Origin: Fastidiosipila sanguinis
GTDB taxonomy: Bacteria; Bacillota; Clostridia; Saccharofermentanales; Fastidiosipilaceae
DNA: 64,000 bases
Reading direction: 5' to 3'
NCBI RefSeq assembly: GCF_002998295.1
Contig: NZ_CP027226.1
Span: 1,222,001 to 1,286,000 of the forward strand
Shown here: positions 29,944 through 37,800 of the stretch, piece by piece
Numbering within the stretch: the stretch's first letter is position 1
Layout: each line of letters starts with the position of its first letter
Notes under the pieces: generated by a model
Told to the model about the DNA's origin: nothing
What the model saw: the letters and a program-made list of their open reading frames with translations, nothing else
Databases searched by the model: none
Position numbers and translations under genes: made by a program

Positions 29944-30108
29944 TTACATTTTATTGACCTCATTGGTGATGCAATTTGTGAAGGCTTCTTCTCTATTGAA
30001 ACCAATGACTTCGTAGAATTAACTGGTCACAAACAAATTTCAGTACGTCATATGTTTGAAAACAAAGATGATTTCCAAATCGGAAATAGAGTCAGTACAG
30101 ACAAATAA
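29944..30108 (+). pseudogene. C-terminal remnant of an unidentified protein
   Basis: A 54-codon open stretch with no start codon, directly preceded by an in-frame TAA. It reads IDLIGDAICEGFFSIETND then FVELTGHKQISVRHMFENKD and ends GNRVSTDK. The balanced composition and position before a terminator suggest the tail of a once longer gene whose 5' part was lost. The Glu-Thr-Asn-Asp/LTGHK pattern faintly recalls the end of NmrA-type NAD(P)-binding proteins, but I do not assert it. Confidence 0.5.
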
Positions 30109-30152
30109 TTTACAATTTGTGATTTAAAAATTATAGCTAGATGATGAAGTAA

Positions 30153-30176
30153 TGTACCGACCCCCAAAAGTTAGAC
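30153..30176 (+). repeat. Left terminal inverted repeat of the IS
   Basis: Begins TGTACC and continues with the 18-bp core GACCCCCAAAAGTTAGAC, which matches the right end exactly in the core; only the outer tip differs (TGTACC here, TGATGT at the other end). Confidence 0.9.
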
Positions 30177-30208
30177 CAAAATCTAACGAATGGGAGGTCG
30201 GTATTTTT

Positions 30209-30787
30209 ATGGCAAAACATAGTTTTGAATTCAAGAAGAAAGTTGTTTTAGAATATTTGGATGACAAGGGTGGTTTTACATATCTTTCTAAAAAATATGG
30301 ACTTGGCTCTAAGACACAGTTACGCAGTTGGATTAATGCATATAAAATGTTTGGTGACGAAGGATTAATGCGTTCTCGTAAAAAAGAAAAATATTCTTTC
30401 GAAATTAAGCTTTCTATTGTAGAGTTATATCTATCAAGTGAGATTTCATATCAAGACTTGGCAATTCAAGAAGGTATAAGCAATCCAAGTATGATTTGTA
30501 ACTGGGTCAGTCGCTTTCGTGCTGCCGGTCCTGATGCTTTGAAACCACGCAAGAAAGGTCGAAAAAGAAAATTGGATAAACCTAAGATAGATAATAAAGC
30601 TCAAGAAGCGGAAGAAAGAATAGTTGATACAAGTGCAGAACATGTTAAAGAATTAGAAGATGAACTGCTTAAGTTAAGAATCGAGAATGCCTTTTTAAAA
30701 GAACTGAGGAGACTGCGTTTAGAGGACGAGGCAAAAATGAGAGAACGGCACTCGTCATCAACAGTCTCCGAGGAGAATTCAAACTAA
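30209..30787 (+). CDS. IS3-family transposase OrfA (helix-turn-helix protein)
   Basis: 192-aa DNA-binding subunit from ATG 30209, preceded by GGGAGGT at 30192-30198; the frame is open further upstream to 30152 through the inverted repeat but that part is not expected to be translated. Two helix-turn-helix units (YLSKKYGLGSKTQLRSWINAY and IQEGISNPSMICNWVSRF) are followed by a basic linker and a leucine-zipper-like helix (LEDELLKLRIENAFLKELRRL). An A5 run at 30733-30737 (GGCAAAAATG) allows a -1 shift into the orfB frame, which continues back to NERTALVINSLRGEFK. Confidence 0.92.
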   Translation: MAKHSFEFKKKVVLEYLDDKGGFTYLSKKYGLGSKTQLRSWINAYKMFGDEGLMRSRKKEKYSFEIKLSIVELYLSSEISYQDLAIQEGISNPSMICNWVSRFRAAGPDALKPRKKGRKRKLDKPKIDNKAQEAEERIVDTSAEHVKELEDELLKLRIENAFLKELRRLRLEDEAKMRERHSSSTVSEENSN

Positions 30788-30810
30788 AAGACCTTCTCTC
30801 TTATACAGGC

Positions 30811-31629
30811 ATGCCTAAAGCAACATATATGTACTGGCAGAAAAGATTAGATAGAGAAAATCCTGACAAAGAAATCGAGGAAAAGATTCTTGAAATCAGA
30901 GATAATCACAAGGATTATGGTTATCGTCGAGTGACTGGAGAATTAAGAAATCAAGGATACTATGTAAACAAAAAGAAAGTACAACGTATAATGCAAAAAC
31001 TTGTTTTGCAAGTCACTTCTTTCACTCGAAAAAGCCGGAAATACAGTTCATATAAAGGTAAAGTTGGAACGGTTGCTCCTAATCGCATAAGGAGACGATT
31101 TAATACATGTATACCACATCAGAAGATTACAACAGATACTACAGAATTTAAGTATTATGAGATTAATGCAAAAGGTCAAATGACAATGCGTAAGCTTTAT
31201 CTGGATCCATTTATGGATATGTGTAATGGTGAAATTATAAGCTATGGAATTGACAAGAAACCTTCAGCCAAAAATGTCATGGATGCATTGGAACAGGCTA
31301 TTGCAATAACATCAGATTGCAAATTCAGAAGAACTTTCCATTCGGATCAAGGCTGGGCTTACCAAATGAAAGCATACTCTCATCGTCTAAAGGAGGAAAG
31401 AATCTTCCAAAGCATGTCTCGTAAAGGCAACTGTCACGATAACGCTGTTATGGAGAATTTCTTTGGTTTGTTAAAACAAGAAATCTATTATGGTGCTACT
31501 TACTATAGCTATGATGAGTTAAAGTCAGAAATAGAACGATACATAAAGTATTATAATGAACAAAGAATTAAAGAAAAACTAGGATGGCTAAGTCCAGTGC
31601 AATACAGACTTAGACTCTTGGCTGCATAA
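30811..31629 (+). CDS. IS3-family transposase OrfB (DDE integrase domain)
   Basis: Catalytic part, 272 aa from the first ATG; most likely produced as an OrfAB fusion by -1 frameshifting because the conserved OrfB N-terminus (ALVINSLRGEFKLKDLLSYTG) lies upstream of that ATG in the same frame. HTH_21 region with DYGYRRVTGELR, then the DDE triad: D in TTDTTEFKYY, D in FHSDQGWAYQ and E in NAVMENFFGLLKQE. Intact, no stop or shift inside. Confidence 0.93.
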   Translation: MPKATYMYWQKRLDRENPDKEIEEKILEIRDNHKDYGYRRVTGELRNQGYYVNKKKVQRIMQKLVLQVTSFTRKSRKYSSYKGKVGTVAPNRIRRRFNTCIPHQKITTDTTEFKYYEINAKGQMTMRKLYLDPFMDMCNGEIISYGIDKKPSAKNVMDALEQAIAITSDCKFRRTFHSDQGWAYQMKAYSHRLKEERIFQSMSRKGNCHDNAVMENFFGLLKQEIYYGATYYSYDELKSEIERYIKYYNEQRIKEKLGWLSPVQYRLRLLAA

Positions 31630-31632
31630 AAA

Positions 31633-31663
31633 TAGCGTAGCAGCCATATAAACTGCTACGCTA
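31633..31663 (-). terminator. Terminator inside the IS facing incoming antisense transcripts
   Basis: TAGCGTAGCAG pairs perfectly with CTGCTACGCTA across 9 bases just after the orfB stop. On the minus strand the hairpin is followed by TTTTTATGC, so it can stop transcription entering from the peptidase gene side. This protects the transposase from antisense RNA and may replace the terminator the IS destroyed. Confidence 0.75.
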
Positions 31664-31668
31664 AAAAA

Positions 31669-31692
31669 GTCTAACTTTTGGGGGTCACATCA
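31669..31692 (-). repeat. Right terminal inverted repeat of the IS
   Basis: Reverse complement of the left end over the 18-bp core (31669-31686), finishing CACATCA; directly followed by the TAA target duplication. Confidence 0.9.
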
Positions 31693-31719
31693 TAATACTA
31701 ATCATCTAGCTATTTTTAT

Positions 31720-32889
31720 TTATTCAGTCTTCAAGAAATTCAATGCTAAACGTTTGAATATTTCTATCGTATCTAAATATTCATCTATTTCAACATATTC
31801 ATCGACAATATGGGCATTTTTTGTAAGACCTGGACCGTAAACTACTAATTGAATATCATCTGAAATATGTATATATCTTGATAACTCACATGTTCCAACC
31901 AGAGGTCTCACTTTAACATTTTTATTTGGAGCAGCTGCTATCAATGAACGAATTAGTTCGTTGTCTTTTCCAGCCTCAGCAGGATCCAAGACCTGATCGT
32001 ACTCAATGCTTAATTTGGCCTTACTTTCATCTTTATTGTTAGCTGAAATTGCATCTTCGAAAAGTTTAATGGATTCTTTGGACCCAAATTCAGGAACTGT
32101 ACGGGTATTTCCTACTAGCTTAACGTTGTCAGGAACTGAATTAACCTGAATTCCTCCTTCAATCATAGAAAACACATTTATCGTTGATCCTAAATTTTCA
32201 TTTTGATAATTAGGATTAGCAGTAACTTCATCAAATTGCCGTTGCACTTTATCAATATAATCTACTGCAGTCATGATTGCATTTATACCAAGCTCTGGCA
32301 TTGATGAATGGGCTGCTTTACCCTTAGCAGAAATTGTATACATGATGGAACCTTTAGAAGCAAAAATTGCTTGATTCTCATTATCTCTTTTTGTTGGTTC
32401 AGGAATAACAATAGCATCTACTCCATCTAAGTAACCACCTTCAACAAGGTCCAAAGCTCCTTGCATACCTACTTCTTCACCAACTGTACCTAAGAACCAA
32501 ATTTCACCTGGGAATTCTTGACCTGACTCGATAATATCTAAAATTGCACATAAACTTGCTGCAACACCAGCTTTCATATCCGAAGTGCCGCGGCCATACA
32601 TTCTATTATCGATTACTTCAGCAGAGAAAGGCCCATAAGTCCAACCTTCACCTGGAGCTACTACATCTAAATGCCCAGAAAACGCGAAGACTTTTCTATC
32701 TTCAGCAGCAGATTTGCCCTTAAGTTTAACAATAATATTATTTCTTCCTGGGTAAGATACTACAGTATCAGTATCAACATTTTCATAATCTTTAAATAAG
32801 TCTAAGATGTAATTAGCAACTAGCTCTTCATAATTATTTACAGATTCTATTTTTATTAAATCTTCCAGAATTTTAATATATTTATCCAT
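31720..32889 (-). CDS. M20-family metallopeptidase (ArgE/DapE type)
   Basis: 389-aa zinc amidohydrolase. Metal-binding SGHLDVVAPG and GRGTSDMKAG are present, the catalytic Glu pair is in TVGEEVGMQG, a further ligand is in PEPTK, and the terminal His is in AHIVDEYVEI. An insert dimerisation domain spans about 185-300. Acts on N-acyl amino acids or short peptides; ArgE, DapE and succinyl-diaminopimelate activities cannot be separated here. Lies 11 bases downstream of an MFS transporter that probably imports its substrate. Its 3' terminator was split by the IS. Confidence 0.88.
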   Translation of the reverse strand: MDKYIKILEDLIKIESVNNYEELVANYILDLFKDYENVDTDTVVSYPGRNNIIVKLKGKSAAEDRKVFAFSGHLDVVAPGEGWTYGPFSAEVIDNRMYGRGTSDMKAGVAASLCAILDIIESGQEFPGEIWFLGTVGEEVGMQGALDLVEGGYLDGVDAIVIPEPTKRDNENQAIFASKGSIMYTISAKGKAAHSSMPELGINAIMTAVDYIDKVQRQFDEVTANPNYQNENLGSTINVFSMIEGGIQVNSVPDNVKLVGNTRTVPEFGSKESIKLFEDAISANNKDESKAKLSIEYDQVLDPAEAGKDNELIRSLIAAAPNKNVKVRPLVGTCELSRYIHISDDIQLVVYGPGLTKNAHIVDEYVEIDEYLDTIEIFKRLALNFLKTE

Positions 32890-32900
32890 AAAATTTTCTC

Positions 32901-34256
32901 CTACTTCTCAACTTTATTAGCATAAGGCTTTGCTTGTTTGTGTGCTAATATCCATAATACTCCTGTTAAAATGCTAAAAATAATATTAATTATCCACGCC
33001 CAGGCGTAAGCACCACTATAATCATAAATTACAGAAACTAACAAAGGACCAAAAGCTGCACCAACCTGCATAGCAGACTGTACGAAACCATAAGCTTCAC
33101 CATACATATTTTTATCAAAAATTGACGAAGTTATTAAAGGTGGAATTACTGTCCCTATAGCTAAACCAAAACCAAAAACAACAGCAACAGCCCAGGCTCC
33201 CCAAGTTTTATCCGCAAATAACATACATACAAAACTAAGCGCTAGGGCAGCTGAACTCAATGCAAGTGCTGTATAAATACCATATTTATCTGCTAGTCTA
33301 CCAATTAGCAGTTTACCAAATACACCCAAAAGCAAGTATAATGAAACAACCGTACCTGCAGTACCTACACCAGCTGCATCTTGTAATGCTGGTGGGAATT
33401 GTAAAGTTGCACCATTTGCTAAACCGTTCATAGCAGATCCTAATAATAGGGATATAAAGAAAACAGTTGTTAATGATGCAGATATTGATAGTCCGACATT
33501 TAGCGACTTCATTTTCTCTTTACTTACTTCAGTTTCAATTTCCGCTTGAGCTGCAAGTTCATTAGCTTTATCAGCATGCATTTCTTTAGAAGCTTCATTA
33601 GTATCTTCATTATTATCCTCATTAATGTCATCAGGTATATAACCATACGGTTTAAGACCTAAATTCTCAGGCTTAAGATATATAAGGAAATAGCCTGCGA
33701 GAACTGCAATTACTAAAATTATTATAGAATATATGCGATATGAACTTCTCCAGCCAAAATTTTTGATTAATGCACTAATCATTGGACTTAGAATTGCACC
33801 ACCTGCGGAAATACCGGACACCGCTATAGAAGTTGCAAGTCCTCTTTTCTCATTAAACCAATTATTTATCAGCATCATCATAGGAATCTGTGCTGTAGTT
33901 ATATAAGCAAAACCTACAAAAAATGCCAATACATAAAAATGGTATTCGTTCTGAGACATGGAATATCCAAATACAGCACCAGCAAATATTAAGGCTGTAA
34001 TTCTCCAAATACGTTTAAAATCATACTTCGTCAGAAAATAGGAAACAACCGGACCCAAGAAAATCCCAACGGCTTGAGTGATTGTAGTATTAAAAGAAAA
34101 TTTAGTTCTAGAAAACCCTAAATCGCTTGTGACTGCAAGCTGCCAAGTATTTGATAGAGAATTAACTATTGGTACATATACACCTAATACCAATGTCGCA
34201 ACAATCAATATTACCCACGCATAGTGGAATCTTCCTTGTTCGTTTTTGTTTGTCAT
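32901..34256 (-). CDS. MFS transporter, oxalate/formate antiporter (OFA) type
   Basis: 451-aa membrane transporter with 12 predicted segments and a central acidic loop of about 50 residues (INEDNNEDTNEASKEMHADK). N-terminal RFHYAWVILIVATLVLGVYVP and FGWRSSYRIYSI are typical of the OFA group, which exchanges small carboxylates. Co-transcribed with the M20 peptidase, so it may carry an acyl amino acid or the carboxylate product. Substrate unknown. Confidence 0.88.
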   Translation of the reverse strand: MTNKNEQGRFHYAWVILIVATLVLGVYVPIVNSLSNTWQLAVTSDLGFSRTKFSFNTTITQAVGIFLGPVVSYFLTKYDFKRIWRITALIFAGAVFGYSMSQNEYHFYVLAFFVGFAYITTAQIPMMMLINNWFNEKRGLATSIAVSGISAGGAILSPMISALIKNFGWRSSYRIYSIIILVIAVLAGYFLIYLKPENLGLKPYGYIPDDINEDNNEDTNEASKEMHADKANELAAQAEIETEVSKEKMKSLNVGLSISASLTTVFFISLLLGSAMNGLANGATLQFPPALQDAAGVGTAGTVVSLYLLLGVFGKLLIGRLADKYGIYTALALSSAALALSFVCMLFADKTWGAWAVAVVFGFGLAIGTVIPPLITSSIFDKNMYGEAYGFVQSAMQVGAAFGPLLVSVIYDYSGAYAWAWIINIIFSILTGVLWILAHKQAKPYANKVEK

Positions 34257-34470
34257 GATAATTTCCTCAATTCTAGTAACAAATACTAAATAATTATAAC
34301 TAAAATGAATAGAGCAAAAAACCTTATTTTATAAACATTTAAAGACTTCACTTTAAGTGGAAAATAAACTCTATATAACGAGCTAAATACGGTTATTATA
34401 TCTTTACCATCATCTTGTATTTGATATAATTAAAATAACGAAAATAACGAATAAAGAGGAGGTCATTTTC

Positions 34471-34722
34471 ATGGAAGATAAATTGAACTTTTATACAATA
34501 ATTAAATTCATAATTCTAACAATAGGGATAGTTGCTACAATAGTCTTTCTTTTCAAAGGAGAATTTTGGACTGCGACTACAGTAGCCTTATCAACGGGAT
34601 TTACATATGTTGTAATTGATTATTTCATTACCTTACTAGAAACTCTCTTTGATATTAGCCTTAAAGCTGAATATATTGCTGAAGATATTTATTCAAAGAA
34701 TAAAATGGAAGAAGAAAAATAA
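34471..34722 (+). CDS. Small two-pass membrane protein
   Basis: 83 aa, unrecognised. Two hydrophobic segments (about 8-26 and 34-56) and a charged C-terminal tail ending KMEEEK. A good ribosome site (GAGGAGGTC) precedes the ATG, supporting expression. Monocistronic, divergent from the MFS gene and convergent with the GH85 gene via a shared terminator. Confidence 0.75.
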   Translation: MEDKLNFYTIIKFIILTIGIVATIVFLFKGEFWTATTVALSTGFTYVVIDYFITLLETLFDISLKAEYIAEDIYSKNKMEEEK

Positions 34723-34776
34723 AACATAAAAAATTGGTAATTAATTTAAATAGGAGTATTTACTTCATAAACAAAA

Positions 34777-34802
34777 ACTAACGGGACATATGTCCCGTTA
34801 GT
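34777..34802. terminator. Bidirectional terminator, perfect 26-base palindrome
   Basis: ACTAACGGGACAT followed by its exact complement ATGTCCCGTTAGT. T5 follows on the plus side and A5 precedes it, so it terminates both the small membrane protein gene (stop 34722) and the GH85 gene (stop 34837). Confidence 0.92.
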
Positions 34803-34836
34803 CTTTTTACGTTTTAATGCTATTTACAATATCATC

Positions 34837-37800
34837 TTAACGCTCATTATTTCTACGTTTTGCAACATAAGCTGCCATTATTACTACACTTAATCCTACT
34901 ACTATGTAAAGTGAGTTTTCAGCTACACCAGTCTTTGTTACATCTGAAGCTTTTTTATCTGTTGTAGTTGTAGCATTAGTACCAGGTTTTTCTACACCTT
35001 TTCCTGGTTGTGTATCAGGTGTCCATTTATCTCTTGCAACTATACTAAATTTAGCTACCTCAGACTTACCATCATTGAATACAAATTGAATATTGTGGTC
35101 ACCCTTAGAAAGAGTATTTACAAATTTAGATTTCAACCTAACTATAGTACTTCCTTCTTCTGCAGTATAGTTTTCTTTATCTACCACTTTGTTATCAATA
35201 AGTATGTCTTCAAATTTATCAAAGTCACCATTTGATCTAAATACTAGTTCTTCTTTGGATCCCAACTTAAATGTTTGATCTTTTCCATCTATTACTAGAT
35301 ATTTAACCTCATCTTCTTCCTCTGGATCTGATGGAGCTGGCTCTTCTGGCTCAGGTTCTGGTGTTGGTTCTGGAGTTGGCTCTGGTTCTGGCTCAGGTGT
35401 TGGCTCAGGTTCTGGAGTTGGCTCAGGTTCTGGCTCAGGAATTACTTCCAAGTTATTAATTGCCTCTTCCAATTGAGCCAATGCAGCATTTACTTCATCT
35501 TGACTTGCTTTTGCATTATCAATTACTTCTTTTGCCTCAGCAAGCGCTTGTTTAAATGCCATAGAGCTACTTTCAGTGTAACCTTCTAGATCCTTATCAA
35601 CATTATTGTTATATAACTCTGTCAAAGCTGATTTATCTACTGCTTTATATTCATAACCATAGATTTCAACTTCATTTTGTCTTACAGCCTTCCATCTTGG
35701 TGTACCTGCATTTGTAACATGTACACGAACATATCTTGCTGGAACTTTTTCAGAATCTTCAAAGAGTTTGAATTCAACTTCATCCTCTTTATTATCAGCA
35801 AATGAACCTATAGCTTTCCAATTTGCATCATTATCCAAGAATGCTCTTGTATTCAAGTCTGACTCTGTATAATCCTCAGCTACCAAGATCTCAATACTTG
35901 CAGCAGCTGTATTGTATTCTTTTCCGGCACCTGCTTCAAATGGTCTAGTATTAATAAACTTAGCTGAATCGAGCACATACTCTTTACCTAAATCAATTAC
36001 GAACCATCCATTAGTTGTATTGCCACCTGGGCACCACTTAGTTTCAGCTACACCATCTATTGCATATTGTGCTGTTTCGTTATCTGCTGGACGTGTAATA
36101 TCTTGTCCATCATCATTTTTACCCATTTCAGCTAGAACTGTCTTATTCAATGCAACATTTGTTAGTTCTTCTGGTTCAGGTTGTGGCTCTGGTTCAGGGA
36201 CTGGAGTTGGCTCAGGTTCTGGTTCTGGATCAACTTTTTTCTCTTCTATTGTTGCAACAGCTGTAATAACCTTAGTCTTTCCGTCTGGTAACTCAACACT
36301 TGCAGTAACTTTATAATCTCCTGGAATTTCTGAGTTATATTCGCCTTCGAAACTCCAAGTTACTTTTACTGCTGTCTCAACACCATCAGCATCAGTTACA
36401 GTTACTTCACTTGGGAATGCAGCTAACACATCTTCTGCACTAGTACCTGCTGGCTTGGTAATATTTTCTACTGGACTTACTTTGTATGTTTTTCCATCTT
36501 TTTGATAGAAGCCCTTCATTGTTATATCTGCCATTCTCCACCAAACACTCTTTTCTTTAGTATTTCTTATTCGAATGGCTTTGGCTTTAAGATCCAAGTC
36601 AGTATTCTTATATTCACGTTCTCCACTGAGTTTGGCAAGTTCATTCCACTCCTCACCATCTACTGAATATTCTATTACTCCTTCATCTAGTTTATCACCC
36701 TCACCTTGTAATATTCTTAATTCACATAGGTTTATAGCTACAGGTAATTCAACTGTTAAAGTAGCGTTTTCTGGAATACGATTGCCTGAATCATGCATCA
36801 TGAATTCTGTATTATCGTTTGAGTCAAATACGTAATCTTTTGAACTTGTCCAATAACCTGAATCTGCAATGTTATCCAAACTTAGCATATCTTTATTAAG
36901 TTTTAATTTTTGACATTCACCTTTGGACAAATCTTTTAAGAATCCTACAATTGAATTGATTTCATTATAGATTTCTTCAACATTATAATTATTTTCATTT
37001 ACTGATAGTTGTGATGCTAGAGGATCTTCAGAAACTTTTTTAGCTTCACTTAAAATATTTTGAGCTTTGCTGATAATCTTTTCATCAACTTCATCAATTG
37101 AGTCTTCCTCTAGAACTGAGGCTAGCTTATTAATATTTTGATTCAAGTATTCTTTGTTGGCTCCATTAACTCTTACTGTATAAGTAAGTTCTTTATCCTC
37201 AATCTTGAAACTCAATTCTTGATTTCCAACCTTCAATGGGTCATATCCTGTAATTTCTACTACGTAATTACCATCCTCATTTTTTTCATCTAATGAAACT
37301 ACACCATCATTTAAGCCACCTTGTCTTACAATTTGGATAGTACCATTATCGTCTCTTGGGAATTCTTCTTGTACAGAATATACATTTCTTGGTTTTTTAA
37401 CAAAGGTTAAACTCTCAATTGGTCGCTCTGAAATTTGCTCATCAGTTAATACTTCTACCGTAATTTCACCTGCTAGCTTACCTTGCAAAGTAACTTCTAA
37501 GACTTGCTCACCGGCTTTGTTTTCATCATACGTCTTTATTGATATATGTGAATTTGTTAATGGCAATGTCTCTTTTGTTTCTTTACCTTCATAATTAATA
37601 TATGTTACATCTAAGCTTGCATTTTCAAGATCTAACTTCTCACCTTGACGATATAATTTTCGCATATCTTCAGTGTTTAAAGTCATCTCCTTAATCTCAA
37701 CAGGTTTAGCAGTATTTGTATATCTCAAGTTAAGTTTATTACTTGCTTCTTTATCTTTTGCTTTACTTACATAATATAGTAGACCTGTATCACCAGCTGC

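Larger units (their letters stand above)
30153..31692 (+). mobile_element. Complete IS3-family insertion sequence (IS150-like)
   Basis: About 1540 bp with 24-bp terminal inverted repeats starting TG and ending CA, orfA and orfB in overlapping reading phases, and an intact DDE transposase. A 3-bp target duplication, TAA, stands on both sides (30150-30152 and 31693-31695), as expected for IS3-family members. Both ends, the duplication and the frames are intact, so the copy looks recent and possibly active. It sits exactly in the loop of a terminator hairpin. I found no second copy in the window. Confidence 0.93.
30134..31717. terminator. Bidirectional intrinsic terminator split by an IS element
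   Basis: TAGCTAGATGAT (30134-30145) and ATCATCTAGCTA (31701-31712) are perfect 12-bp complements now 1.5 kb apart. AAAAA lies outside the left arm and TTTTT outside the right. Without the IS the loop is GAAGTAATACTA. The hairpin once ended the plus-strand remnant and the minus-strand M20 peptidase gene, whose stop is 31720-31722. Confidence 0.85.

Noticed and set aside
35335..35440. CRISPR-like array suggested by regular repeats
   Set aside because: The repeats are contiguous in-frame Pro-Glu codons with no unique spacers.
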